Shown here one piece after another: positions 32,646 through 42,202 of a DNA stretch of 48,282 nucleotides. Numbering within the stretch: position 1 is the stretch's first letter; each line of letters starts with the position of its first letter. Origin of the DNA: Thermomonas sp. (GTDB taxonomy: Bacteria; Pseudomonadota; Gammaproteobacteria; Xanthomonadales; Xanthomonadaceae); contig JAIMKJ010000010.1 in assembly GCA_020692565.1 (NCBI GenBank), positions 1 through 48,282 on the forward strand, written 5' to 3'. Made by a program: the position numbers and the translations under genes. The notes under the pieces were generated by a model that saw only the letters and a list, made by a program, of their open reading frames with translations, did no database searches and was not told where the DNA came from.

Positions 32646-34940
32646 ATGCGTCCGAATCTGTTGTCCCTGTCCCTCGCGCTTTGCCTTGCCCTGCCCGCCG
32701 CCCAATCGTTCGCGGAAGCTTCCGCCGCGGACACTGCCGCCCCCGATGCTGTCGCATCCGCCGACAGCAGCGGCGGCACGGTCCACGAACTCGATCGCGA
32801 AGTCGTCGTCGCCACGCGCGCGGCGCGCGCACTGGTCGACGTGCCGAACACCGTCGATCTGATCGACCGCGAGAGCATGGACGAGCGCCTGGTGCGCGAC
32901 CTCAAGGATCTGTTCCGCTACGAGCCGGGCATCTCGGTGCCGTCGGGTTTCGGGCGCTTCGGTATCGGCGACATCCGCATCCGCGGGCTCGGCGGCAACC
33001 GCGTGCTGATCCAGACCGACGGCATCCCGGTGTCGGACGCGTTCTCGATCGGCAGCTTCTCCAACGCCAACCGCAATTTCGTCGATCTCGACACCCTGAA
33101 ACAGGTCGAAGTGCTACGCGGGCCGGGCAGTTCGCTGTACGGCTCCGACGCGCTGGGCGGCGTGGTGTCGTTCCAGACCAAGGATCCGGAGGACTATCTG
33201 ACCGGCGGCAAGCGCAGCCACGTCGGCCTCAAGTTCGGCTACGAATCCGACTGGAACGGCCTGTTCGGCGGCGCCACCGTCGCCGTCGGCGGCGATCGCT
33301 GGTCGGGCATGGTCGCGGTCGGCCACCGCCAGGGCGTCGAGCAGGACAACAAGCGGAATAACCGGGGCGAGCGCGCTGTGGACGGCAGCCTGCGCACCGC
33401 GCCCAACCCGCAGGAACGCGACGGACGCAGCCTGCTGGCGAAGCTGGTCTTCGCGCCCAGCGACACCCAGCGCTGGCGCCTGACCGTGGAAGGCAACGAG
33501 GATGCCAGCGGAACCGACGTGCGCAGCGGCCTCGGCTTCTCGGCGCTGACCAACGCCACCGTCACCGCGCAGTACGGCGACGACCACCAGACCCGCGCGC
33601 GCGTCGCGCTGGCGCACGACATGGATGCGCTGAATGCGGGCTTCGCCGACAGCCTGCACTGGACCGTCTACCGCCAGGACAGCGAAACCACACAGCGCAC
33701 CGACGAATTCCGCACCCTCGCCAGCGGCGCGCGCCAACGGCGCCAGCGCGCGTTCAATTTCGATCAGCGGCTGATGGGCGCGGAAGCGGTGCTGACGAAG
33801 GATCTGCAGTTCGGCGCCACCACCCACATCCTGACCTACGGGGCCGAGTTGGCCCGCACCGAGACCCGCCAGAAGCGCGACGGTTTGGCCACCAACCTCG
33901 CGACCGGCGTCAGCACCCCGGTGATCATGCCGGACAGCTTCCCGGTGCGCGACTTCCCGAACAGCCGCACCACCACCGCGGCGCTGTTCGTGCAGGACGA
34001 AATCAGCTTCGCCGACGGCGTGGGGGGCGAAGGAACGTTCCGGCTGGTGCCGGCGCTGCGCATCGATCGCTACGCGCTGCGCCCGACGATCGACACCATC
34101 TTCGCCGCGGACAATCCCGGCGTGGCCGCGGTGGATCTGGAGAAAACCAGCATCGCGCCGAAGCTGGGCGCGGTGTGGAAGTTCGCGCCGGACTGGTCGC
34201 TGTTCGCAGGTTATGCCCGCGGGTTCCGCGCGCCGCCGTACGCCGACGTCAACATCGGCTTCACCAACCTGGCGTTCGGCTACACCGCGATCGCCAATCC
34301 GGATCTCAAGCCGGAAACCAGCGACGGTTTCGAGGCCGGCGTGCGCTACGGCGGCGAGGCGTTCTGGTTCGGTCTGTCGCTGTACGACAACCGCTACCGC
34401 GACTTCATCGAGTCGCTGAGCTTCGTCGGCATCAACGACCAGGGCCTGCAGGTGTTCCAGTCGCGCAACGTCGCCGATGCGCGCATCCATGGCGCCGAAC
34501 TGAAGGGCGGCGTGGACTTCGGCAGCTTCAGCGAAGCGCTGGCCGGCTGGTCGCTGCGCGGCGCGGCGGCCTACGCGCGCGGCGAGGATCGCAATGATGA
34601 TGTGCCGCTGGATTCGGTCGACCCGCTGCGCGGCAGTCTGGGCCTTGCCTACGACCGCGAGCATTGGGGCGCGGAGCTCGCCGGGACTTTCGCCGATCGC
34701 AAGGACCGGGTGTCGAGCGCCACGCTGTACCGGCCCGAGGGCTATGCGGTGTTCGATCTGCTCGCGCACTGGCGTTTCCCGGACACCGGCGTGCGCCTCA
34801 ACGTGGGCGTGTTCAATCTCGGCGACAAAAAATATATCGATTGGGCGGACGTGCCCGGCGTGGCGTCGTCCAGCCAGACGCTGGATCGCTACACCCGCGC
34901 GGGCCGGTCGTTCGCGGCCAGCGTTTCCGTCGACTGGTGA
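32646..34940 (+). CDS. TonB-dependent heme/hemoglobin receptor
   Basis: The 764-residue outer-membrane receptor has a signal peptide ending near AQSFA, a TonB-box-like REVVVATR, a plug domain (DLFRYEPGISVPSGFGRFG, then LRGPGSSLYGSDALGGVVSF) and a 22-strand barrel ending in Trp. FRAP (about 527-530) and NPDL (551-554) boxes are the hallmark of heme receptors. The stretch between them has no histidine, although in HemR-type receptors a heme-transport histidine lies there. It would import heme in exchange for TonB energy. It sits between hemP and two accessory genes in the Fur-controlled operon; the next start is 3 bases after its stop. Confidence 0.94.
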   Translation: MRPNLLSLSLALCLALPAAQSFAEASAADTAAPDAVASADSSGGTVHELDREVVVATRAARALVDVPNTVDLIDRESMDERLVRDLKDLFRYEPGISVPSGFGRFGIGDIRIRGLGGNRVLIQTDGIPVSDAFSIGSFSNANRNFVDLDTLKQVEVLRGPGSSLYGSDALGGVVSFQTKDPEDYLTGGKRSHVGLKFGYESDWNGLFGGATVAVGGDRWSGMVAVGHRQGVEQDNKRNNRGERAVDGSLRTAPNPQERDGRSLLAKLVFAPSDTQRWRLTVEGNEDASGTDVRSGLGFSALTNATVTAQYGDDHQTRARVALAHDMDALNAGFADSLHWTVYRQDSETTQRTDEFRTLASGARQRRQRAFNFDQRLMGAEAVLTKDLQFGATTHILTYGAELARTETRQKRDGLATNLATGVSTPVIMPDSFPVRDFPNSRTTTAALFVQDEISFADGVGGEGTFRLVPALRIDRYALRPTIDTIFAADNPGVAAVDLEKTSIAPKLGAVWKFAPDWSLFAGYARGFRAPPYADVNIGFTNLAFGYTAIANPDLKPETSDGFEAGVRYGGEAFWFGLSLYDNRYRDFIESLSFVGINDQGLQVFQSRNVADARIHGAELKGGVDFGSFSEALAGWSLRGAAAYARGEDRNDDVPLDSVDPLRGSLGLAYDREHWGAELAGTFADRKDRVSSATLYRPEGYAVFDLLAHWRFPDTGVRLNVGVFNLGDKKYIDWADVPGVASSSQTLDRYTRAGRSFAASVSVDW

Positions 34941-34943
34941 GTC

Positions 34944-35663
34944 ATGGCGTCCGAGCGGCCCATCGCGGAAGACAGCTGCCCGGAGAGCCGCGGGCGCAGG
35001 CGGGCGAGCTTGCCCTCCGCCGCCGGGCTGGCGTCGCTGGGCACGGTGCTGTGCGTGTATCGCAGCCGCTACGGCGGTGAACTCGGCGGTTGGGCGCAGG
35101 CGGTCAGCGTGGAGTCGTGGTGCGGCATCGACAGCGACGGCTGGCACGAATGTCTGCAGTTCCGCGACCGCAACGGCCACTGCTGTTGGCGGCTGTACCT
35201 GCTGCCGGACAGCGACTTTTTCGCCTGGGAACAACTGGCGGCGCAATTGCCGCGCGGCGAGGCACAGCCGTCGCCCGGCGACGGCATCGCCACGCGCCTG
35301 TGGCGCCGGGTGGCATCGCGGGTCGGCGGCGAGCGTTGGCTGGCCAGCGTGCTGCGCCTGCACACATTGCCGGCGGCGCAGCAGGCGACCGCGTCGGTGC
35401 CGGTGCTCGCGGCCAGTCTCGCGCCGGTGTCGCCGTTCGGCGCCGATGTGGTGCGCCGCATCGCCAGGATCGAAGGCATCGACAGCGAGGGGCCGCTGGA
35501 CGACTGCTGCTGCCGCCAGTTCGCGGTGATCGCGCCGCCGCAGGCCGCCCGCACCACCGCCGCCCCGCGCCGCGAAACCGCGCGAAGCGCGCCCCATCCG
35601 GACGGCATGCACCACGACACCGCATTCCCACTGATCCGCTTCCACACGAGGACTTCCGAATGA
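34944..35663 (+). CDS. Heme-locus accessory protein, function unassigned
   Basis: The 239-residue protein has no signal peptide or membrane helix. The first part shows Cys- and Trp-rich strands (ESWCGIDSDGWHECLQFRDR, then HCCWRLYLLPDSDFFAWEQL), followed by an Arg-rich helical region and a CCCRQF cluster near residue 190. Similar proteins in Xanthomonadaceae sit beside heme receptors and have been labelled hemin transport protein without proof. Clustered Cys and His could bind heme or metal. It is coupled to both neighbours: 3 bases after the receptor stop, and overlapping the next start in ATGA. Confidence 0.8.
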   Translation: MASERPIAEDSCPESRGRRRASLPSAAGLASLGTVLCVYRSRYGGELGGWAQAVSVESWCGIDSDGWHECLQFRDRNGHCCWRLYLLPDSDFFAWEQLAAQLPRGEAQPSPGDGIATRLWRRVASRVGGERWLASVLRLHTLPAAQQATASVPVLAASLAPVSPFGADVVRRIARIEGIDSEGPLDDCCCRQFAVIAPPQAARTTAAPRRETARSAPHPDGMHHDTAFPLIRFHTRTSE

Positions 35664-36631
35664 ACACCAGGACCCCGCAGCGTTGGCCAGGTCTGCTGCT
35701 TGCGCTGCTGCCCGGCATCGTTTCCGCCCAGACGGCGACGGCCGACGTCGCCCGCGACCGCGCTTCGGTCCTGGCGATGCAGGGCGAATACGCCGTCGAC
35801 TTCGCCTTCGACGAAACCGTGCTGCTGCAACCGGACTACGAGCGCGCATCGGCCCAGCGCAGCGGCGCGGATGAGGTGGTGATCGTCGTCGAGGACACGC
35901 CTGCGCGCGTGGTGCTGCAGCACCTCCTGGTGGACGCCAAGAGCGGCCACGTCACCAAGCACTGGCGCCAGGACTGGGTGTACGAAGCCGCGCAGCGCTT
36001 CGAGTTCAGCGCCGACCAGACCTGGACGGTGCGCGCGATCCCGGCCGACGACACCCGCGGCGCGTGGACGCAGTGCGTGTACGAAGTCAGCGATGCGCCG
36101 CGTTATTGCGGCACCGGGCGCTGGACCCATGCCGGCGGCGTCGCCACCTGGACCAGCGGCGAGAGCTGGCGCCCGCTGCCGCGGCGCGAATACACCAAGC
36201 GCAGCGACTACAACGTGGTCGATGCGATCAATCGCCACACGATCACGCCCACCGGCTGGACCCACGAACAGTTCAACACCAAGGTGCGGCGCGGCCCCGG
36301 CGGCGCGCGCGTCGAACTGGCGCGCGAATTCGGCTTCAACGATTACCGCAAGACCAGCGGCACCGATTTCGGCCCCGCCTATCGCTACTGGAAGGCCACC
36401 GCCGATTACTGGGCGAAGGTGCGCGCGCGCTGGGACGGCTATCTCGGCCGGCCGCCGGGCCTGCATCTGAAGACGAAGATCGACGGCATGGCGATGATCA
36501 TTCCGCTGTTCACCCAGGCCGGCGAGATCGAGGCCGGCAAGACCGTCGCCGACGCCGAGATCGACAAGGTATTCGCTGAATGGACGCAGCCGGCGACGCC
36601 GGAGAACGACGGCGCCGCCGCGGCGCGCTGA
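35660..36631 (+). CDS. DUF6607 family protein, predicted periplasmic
   Basis: The 323-residue protein has a signal peptide (LLLALLPGIVSAQ) and a soluble, Trp-rich mature part with HWRQDWVYEAAQRFEFSA, CVYEVSDAPRYCGTGRWTH, WRPLPRREYTKRSDYNV and a C-terminal helix-rich tail. It matches my recollection of DUF6607, found beside heme or iron TonB receptors in Xanthomonadaceae, with no known activity. It is the last gene of the heme operon; the start overlaps the previous stop by four bases. A periplasmic role in heme capture or breakdown is a guess from context. Confidence 0.8.
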   Translation: MNTRTPQRWPGLLLALLPGIVSAQTATADVARDRASVLAMQGEYAVDFAFDETVLLQPDYERASAQRSGADEVVIVVEDTPARVVLQHLLVDAKSGHVTKHWRQDWVYEAAQRFEFSADQTWTVRAIPADDTRGAWTQCVYEVSDAPRYCGTGRWTHAGGVATWTSGESWRPLPRREYTKRSDYNVVDAINRHTITPTGWTHEQFNTKVRRGPGGARVELAREFGFNDYRKTSGTDFGPAYRYWKATADYWAKVRARWDGYLGRPPGLHLKTKIDGMAMIIPLFTQAGEIEAGKTVADAEIDKVFAEWTQPATPENDGAAAAR

Positions 36632-36822
36632 CCGGCGACGCCGCGCCCGCACATGCGGTCCCGGGCGTACGCCGGGGCCGATCATCGCGACGGGGGGAAG
36701 CCGCCGCGCAGATTCAAGGGCAGGAGCCAGCCGGCCGCCGCAGGGCGGCCGGATCGTCCGCGTGTGCCTGTCCGCCAACCGGCGACGTCGCGCGCATATT
36801 CCGAATCACGCCCAGGGGCCCC

Positions 36823-39423
36823 ATGAATCATCCGAACCGTTCCCTTCTGGCCTGCGCGATCGTCGCCGGCCTGCTGCATGCGTCCGTCGCCGCCGCTGCG
36901 GAATCCGCCCCGCAACAAACCGCGCAGCGACAAGCCGCGCAACCCGCAGCCACGTCCCCGTCCGAAGACGCACCGCGCGAGGCGGACGCCGCCAAGTCCA
37001 AATCATGGCGCTTCGAGCCGGTGATCGTGGTCGGGCAGCGCCTGTTCCCGTACCAGGAAGGCATGGTGCTGGACGCGCGCTACATGGACGAGCAAGTCAA
37101 GGGCAACGGCGACATCGGCACCGTGCTGCGGATCAACCCGAACGTGCAGTTCGACGACACTGCCTTCAATTCGCGCAACATGGGCGAGATCCGCCCGGCC
37201 GACATCAGCATCAACGGCGGGCTGTTCTACCAGAACGCGTTCGTGCTGGACGGCGCCGGCTTCAACAACGATCTGGACCCGGCCAGCGACAACCCCAATC
37301 ATTTCGCCGATCCGCCCAGCCACACCCAGGGCGTGGCGCTGGACACCAGCCTGATCGGCCAGCTCACGGTGTACGACAGCAACGTGCCGGCGGCGTTCGG
37401 CGGCTTCAACGGCGGCGTGGTCGATGTCGAGAGCCGCCGCGCGCGGGATGCGTTCTCCGGCAAGGTGTCGCTGCGGATGTCGCGCTCGGTCTGGAACGCG
37501 ATCATCGTCGACGACAGTTATCGCGATACCTTCGAGGAATCGACCTCGGCGGCCAACATGCCCCGGTACGACAAATACCAGTTCAACGCGACGCTGGAGG
37601 GCCGCACCGCCAACGGCCTGGGCCTGATCGGCAACATCACCCGCACGCGCTCGGTCATCCCGCTGCGCGGCTATTCCTCCGGCAATACCTCGCAGGCCGA
37701 CGACAACGTCAAGGATCAGGTGCGCGAGAACACCAGCCTCAGCCTGCGTGCCGACTGGGACGACGGCAACGGCCTGAGCCTGGGTGCCAGCATCACCCAC
37801 GCGCCGACCGACGAGCGCTATTTCATCCAGAACGCACGCGATTCGTTCTTCGACCTGAAGCAGGGCGGGCCGGTGGTAAGCCTGCGCGCGGGACTGGAGC
37901 GCGGCGCGTGGTCGTTCTCCAACACGCTCAGCTACAGCGACCTCGACAGTTCGCGGCGCAGCGACGTGGCCTACTGGTACAGCTGGCGCTGGTCGCCGGA
38001 CAAGAACTGGGGCGCCAGCACCACCGGCCTGAGCACCGAGGGCAACTGGGGCAATGTCGACCAGACCAGCCGCAACATCGGTTATTCGCTGAAGATCGAT
38101 CGCGACCCGGTGCGCTGGGGCGCGACCGAGCACCGCCTGCAGTTCGGCCTGCAGATTTCGGACCGGCGCGCGACCTACGAGCGCCTCAACGATCACGTCG
38201 CCTACATCAGCCCGGCCCAGACCACCACCTGCACCGCGAGCAACGGCACGGTCGACAGCACTGCCTGTTCGCTCTCGCCGGTGCCGCAGTACAGCGGTCG
38301 CGGCCAGTACCTGTCGCGGCTGACCACCTACCGCGCGGGCAGGTTTGAGGCCGAATCGCGCGAGTGGTCGGTGTTCGCGCAGGACGACATCCGACTGGGC
38401 CGCTGGAGCTTCCGTCCCGGCGTGCGCGTGGATCGCGACAGCCTGAGCGAACAGACCACGCTCGCGCCGCGCTTCGCGATGTCCTGGGATCCGTTCGGCG
38501 ACCAGCGTTCGCTGCTGACCGGCGGCGTCAATCGTTATTACGGACGCAATCTGTTCGCCTACAAGCTGCGCGAGGGCCGCGAGAATCTGTCGACCGTGCA
38601 GACCCGAACTACCAACCTGATCTGGAGCGCGCCGGTGCGCGACACCACCCAGACGCGCTTCGCCTCGCTGGATGTGCCGTACAGCGACGAACTGGCGCTG
38701 GGTTTCAACCAGCGACTGGGCACGTTCGATGCGAACTTCAAGTATGTCCACCGCCGCAACCGCGACGAGGTGATGCGCGTGCGCGTGCCCAGCAACGACA
38801 CCAGCGGCACCTACGCGACGAACGTCTACGAGTACCGCAACGTCGGCCGCGCCGAGAACGACACTTACACCCTGGGCGTGGGCCTGCGCTCGCCGTGGGA
38901 CTGGGGGCCGGCCCGCAGCACCGCGCAACTGGCGCTGGACTACACCGACACCCGCCGCAACTACACGGGCAGCGGCCAGGATTACGAGTCGATCTACAGC
39001 GACACCGCCTACAACGCCATCGTGCGCTACGAAGGCGCGATCATGCGCTATCACGAGATCCCGACCGACAGCTTCATGCGGCCGTGGACCGCGCGCCTGG
39101 CCACCCAGACCCGGATCGAGTCGTGGGGCCTGCTGTGGAGCAACTTCCTGCGCTATCGCGACGGTTATCGCGGCATCGCCCGCACCGGCAGCGAGGTCCA
39201 CGAGGGCGCGCCCATCGATGTATACGAGAACGTCGACTACCCCAACGGTTGGACCTGGGACAGCGCGCTGGAATACACCGCGAAGCTGCCGCGCGACCAG
39301 GAAGCCTTCGTGCGCGTGGAGGCGATGAACCTGCTCAACCGCTCCAACCAGGTACAGGCCGGTGGCGTGAGTGTCTACGAACCCGGCCGCAGCTATTGGC
39401 TGGAAGTCGGTTACCGTTTTTGA
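36823..39423 (+). CDS. TonB-dependent receptor with plug domain, unknown ligand
   Basis: The 866-residue protein has a signal peptide (about residues 1-26), a Gln/Ala/Pro-rich linker, a TonB-box-like EPVIVVGQR near residue 70, a plug with ADISINGGLFYQNAFVLDG and SNVPAAFGGFNGGVVDVESR, and a barrel ending LEVGYRF with a terminal Phe. The barrel has no FRAP/NPDL boxes, so it is not a typical heme receptor. AGGGG stands a few bases before the ATG. A diheme peroxidase gene follows after 19 bases, suggesting a shared operon. The ligand could be a metal chelate; the sequence does not tell. Confidence 0.9.
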   Translation: MNHPNRSLLACAIVAGLLHASVAAAAESAPQQTAQRQAAQPAATSPSEDAPREADAAKSKSWRFEPVIVVGQRLFPYQEGMVLDARYMDEQVKGNGDIGTVLRINPNVQFDDTAFNSRNMGEIRPADISINGGLFYQNAFVLDGAGFNNDLDPASDNPNHFADPPSHTQGVALDTSLIGQLTVYDSNVPAAFGGFNGGVVDVESRRARDAFSGKVSLRMSRSVWNAIIVDDSYRDTFEESTSAANMPRYDKYQFNATLEGRTANGLGLIGNITRTRSVIPLRGYSSGNTSQADDNVKDQVRENTSLSLRADWDDGNGLSLGASITHAPTDERYFIQNARDSFFDLKQGGPVVSLRAGLERGAWSFSNTLSYSDLDSSRRSDVAYWYSWRWSPDKNWGASTTGLSTEGNWGNVDQTSRNIGYSLKIDRDPVRWGATEHRLQFGLQISDRRATYERLNDHVAYISPAQTTTCTASNGTVDSTACSLSPVPQYSGRGQYLSRLTTYRAGRFEAESREWSVFAQDDIRLGRWSFRPGVRVDRDSLSEQTTLAPRFAMSWDPFGDQRSLLTGGVNRYYGRNLFAYKLREGRENLSTVQTRTTNLIWSAPVRDTTQTRFASLDVPYSDELALGFNQRLGTFDANFKYVHRRNRDEVMRVRVPSNDTSGTYATNVYEYRNVGRAENDTYTLGVGLRSPWDWGPARSTAQLALDYTDTRRNYTGSGQDYESIYSDTAYNAIVRYEGAIMRYHEIPTDSFMRPWTARLATQTRIESWGLLWSNFLRYRDGYRGIARTGSEVHEGAPIDVYENVDYPNGWTWDSALEYTAKLPRDQEAFVRVEAMNLLNRSNQVQAGGVSVYEPGRSYWLEVGYRF

Positions 39424-39442
39424 GCCCGCATCGGGAGTCGAC

Positions 39443-40642
39443 ATGAAGTTCGTCCGTCATCCGACAGGGCTTCTGCGTTCGCGTGCCAGGCGTCGTCTGT
39501 TTGCGATGTGGCTCGCGGCGACGACGCTGGCGGGCGTGGGGTTGGCGCAGTCCCGATCGCAGTCGCAGTCCGGCATGCCGGCTGCACTGTCCGCCGACTG
39601 CGCCGCGCGCATCTCGATCAACGCGCCGAGCATCGACATCGCCTGCCTGCGCGCCGCCTATGCCGGTCCGGCTGCGACATGGCCGGCGCCGCATGTGGAT
39701 GCGGGTGTCGCATGGTCGGAACTGGCGCCGCTGCCCAAAAAGCCGCCCGAGCCGGTCGACAACCCCGGCACGCCGGCGAAGATCGCGCTCGGCAAGCGGC
39801 TGTTCGAAGACCCGCGGCTGTCGAAGTCGGGACAGATCGCCTGCGCCAGTTGCCATGATCCACAGCTCGGCTGGGGCGACGGGCGCAGCGTGCCGTTCGG
39901 CCACGACCGCCGGCCGGGCAAGCGCAACGCGATGAGCGTGGCGATGAGCGCCTACGCCGGCCCGCTGTTCTGGGACGGCCGTGCGGCGACGTTGGAGGCG
40001 CAGGCGCTGCATCCGATCCAGGACGCGACGGAAATGGCGTTCGACGGCGGCGCGCTGGAGAAGCGTCTCAACAGCAGCGACGATTATGCGGACGATTTCA
40101 CTGCCGTCTTCGGCAGTCGTCAGGTCACCGTGCCGAGGGTGTCGCAGGCGCTGGCCGCGTATCAGCGCAGCCTGGTGCCGCGCTTCAACCGGTTCGACCG
40201 CTTCCTCGACGGCAACCGCAAGCTGCTGACCGACCAGCAACTGTGGGGGCTGCATCTGTTCCGCACCCGTGCGCGCTGCATGAACTGCCACAGCGGGCCG
40301 GCGCTCACCGACAACGGCTTCCACAATCTCGGCCTGCATTTCCAGGGCCGCGCGCGCGAGGATCTGGGGCGCTATCGGGTGACCGGCGACCCGGCCGACG
40401 TCGGCAAATTCCGCACGCCGTCGCTGCGCATGGTCGCAAAGACCGGGCCGTGGATGCACAACGGCGCGTTCCAGGACATGCGCGGCATTCTCAATATGTA
40501 TAACGTCGGCATGCCGCGTCCGAAGCCGGCAGCGGGCAAGGTCTACGACCCACCCTTTCCCGCGACCGACCCACTGCTGCGACCGCTGGAGCTTCACAAG
40601 GCCGAACTGGAAGCGCTGACGGAATTCCTGCGCACGCTTTGA
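39443..40642 (+). CDS. Diheme cytochrome c peroxidase / MauG family protein
   Basis: The 399-residue protein has an N-terminal membrane signal (LFAMWLAATTLAGVGLA) and two CxxCH heme c sites, CASCH at 134-138 and CMNCH at 279-283. PLFWDGRAATLEAQALHPI and FRTPSLRMVAKTGPWMHNGAF are typical of the family. Such proteins reduce hydrogen peroxide or, in MauG and MbnH, oxidise a protein partner through a high-valent diheme state. It follows a TonB receptor gene by 19 bases, a pairing also seen in copper or iron chelate uptake loci. The start at 39443 has GGGAG upstream; longer open frame is within the receptor gene. Confidence 0.92.
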   Translation: MKFVRHPTGLLRSRARRRLFAMWLAATTLAGVGLAQSRSQSQSGMPAALSADCAARISINAPSIDIACLRAAYAGPAATWPAPHVDAGVAWSELAPLPKKPPEPVDNPGTPAKIALGKRLFEDPRLSKSGQIACASCHDPQLGWGDGRSVPFGHDRRPGKRNAMSVAMSAYAGPLFWDGRAATLEAQALHPIQDATEMAFDGGALEKRLNSSDDYADDFTAVFGSRQVTVPRVSQALAAYQRSLVPRFNRFDRFLDGNRKLLTDQQLWGLHLFRTRARCMNCHSGPALTDNGFHNLGLHFQGRAREDLGRYRVTGDPADVGKFRTPSLRMVAKTGPWMHNGAFQDMRGILNMYNVGMPRPKPAAGKVYDPPFPATDPLLRPLELHKAELEALTEFLRTL

Positions 40643-40648
40643 GCCGGC

Positions 40649-40683
40649 GCGAAAACGAAACTCCCTCCGCTCTGTCGCGGAGG
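40649..40683 (-). terminator. Terminator for the PDZ gene operon
   Basis: Read on the minus strand, a 7-base-pair stem (CCTCCGC / GCGGAGG) is followed by GAGTTTCGTTTTCGC. It lies between convergent genes and fits a modest intrinsic terminator for the sigma/anti-sigma/PDZ operon. Confidence 0.45.
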
Positions 40684-40754
40684 AGGGCGAGACTGCCGGC
40701 AGGGCCGCGCCCGACACACCGGGAAGGCATCGGACGCGGCCCTGTCGACAACAC

Positions 40755-42170
40755 TCAGTCCACGCGCGGCGCCGACGGCGGGGCGGGTGGAGCGGGCGGC
40801 ATCGGCACTGCGCCGTTGCCGTCGTCTTCCCAGGTCTGCACCTGCCCGTCCTTGTCGACCATGACGACCCTGCGGTGGGTCAGCGTGCCTGCGACGGATG
40901 CCTGCGGCGCGGCGCCGGCCTTCGGCGGCTGCGGCGGAGCGGGGTGCGCAGGCGGCATGGGCGGCATCGTCGGGAACGACATCGCCTTCGGCACTTTCAG
41001 CTGGATGCTGGCGGAAACGCGGTCGCGCAGGTAGTCCACCGCGACCGTGCTGTCCGCCGGTTTGTCGCGCAGTGCATCCATCACCGCCCGCGGGGTGCCC
41101 ACCGGCTTGCCGTCGACCCGGCGGATCACGTCGCCGGCCTGCAACTGTCCCAGCGCCGGGCCGGTGCTGAGCACCAGCACGCCCGCGTCGGTGCCGAAAT
41201 AGCGGCCGAGCTGTGCATCGACCGACGCCAGGTTCAAACCGTTCCAGCGGAAGGCTTCGGCCAGCCGCTGCTGGCCCACGCCGCAGGTCTCGCCGGGTTT
41301 GCAGTCGAAGCGGAACACGCTGGCGCCGCCGAGCGCCGGCAGCGGCCGACCGATCCGCGCTTCCGCCTGCTTGCGGCAGTCCGCATCGCCGTCCTTGCAT
41401 TCGATCCGGATCACCCGCCGTTCGCCGGGCCGCGGGCCGCTGGCGTCGCCGGTGAAGACATGGATCTGCGGCGCGGTGCCCATCGCGAGGGGCGGTCCAT
41501 CGATCCGCGTTTCGACATCGATACTGTCCGCGCGCATTTCGGAGCGGCCGTCGAGGCGGCGCACGATCACGTTGCCGCCGGGACGCATCATCGTGCCGTC
41601 GCCGACGAAGACCATGATCCGTTCGTCCAGCTTCGGGGTGACGCTGACCGTGTGTTCGCGGCCGTCGCGGGCATAGGTGAGTTTCACCGCGGTCTTGTCG
41701 TCGATTCCCTGCAACTGCAGGCGCGCGTTGTCGACCCGTGCTTCCGGGGTCTCCCCGGCGATCGGTTTGCCGGCGATGCGCAGCAGGCGGTCGCCGCTCC
41801 TGATGCCAGCGCCCGCGGCGGCGCCGTCGGGCGTCACCCCGGCGATGCGCACGCCGCCGGCGGGATCGGGCGCGAACAACACGCCGACCACCGGTTTGCG
41901 GCCCAGACGCTGCATGACGACTTCGCAGCCGCCTTTTTCCGCATCGTCGGCGCAGAAGCGCTCCCGGGTGGCCGTGTGTTCCGGATCGCCGGGGCGCAGT
42001 TCGTGCCTGATCACCCGGATCTGCGGGGTTTCGGCACGGGGCGCGCTGGCGTCGGATTTTTTGTCGTCCGCGGACAGATGGGCGCAGGGCGCGACCAGGG
42101 CGAGGAACAGCGCGGTGCGGACAAGAAGATCGGGTGCGGTTGGCATGGACGGGCGCATGGCGTGCCTCAT
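40755..42170 (-). CDS. Periplasmic protein with two PDZ domains
   Basis: The 471-residue protein has a signal peptide (DLLVRTALFLALVAPCAHLS) and two PDZ-type domains: one around residues 75-150 (GVLFAPDPAGGVRIAGVTPD, then AGIRSGDRLLRIAGKPI), and one around 320-400 (RYFGTDAGVLVLST then LQAGDVIRRVDGKPVG). There is no protease domain. Cysteine pairs (CADD, GGCEVV, IECKDGDADC, FDCKPGETC) suggest disulfides. A Pro-rich tail ends it. It is the last gene of an operon with an ECF sigma factor and an anti-sigma-like protein, so it may sense envelope proteins for that pathway. The ATG at 42170 begins the signal peptide; the upstream open frame belongs to the preceding gene in another frame. Confidence 0.87.
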   Translation of the reverse strand: MRHAMRPSMPTAPDLLVRTALFLALVAPCAHLSADDKKSDASAPRAETPQIRVIRHELRPGDPEHTATRERFCADDAEKGGCEVVMQRLGRKPVVGVLFAPDPAGGVRIAGVTPDGAAAGAGIRSGDRLLRIAGKPIAGETPEARVDNARLQLQGIDDKTAVKLTYARDGREHTVSVTPKLDERIMVFVGDGTMMRPGGNVIVRRLDGRSEMRADSIDVETRIDGPPLAMGTAPQIHVFTGDASGPRPGERRVIRIECKDGDADCRKQAEARIGRPLPALGGASVFRFDCKPGETCGVGQQRLAEAFRWNGLNLASVDAQLGRYFGTDAGVLVLSTGPALGQLQAGDVIRRVDGKPVGTPRAVMDALRDKPADSTVAVDYLRDRVSASIQLKVPKAMSFPTMPPMPPAHPAPPQPPKAGAAPQASVAGTLTHRRVVMVDKDGQVQTWEDDGNGAVPMPPAPPAPPSAPRVD

Positions 42171-42202
42171 GGTGATGGAATGACGGAAAGAAGAAGGAAG
42201 GG

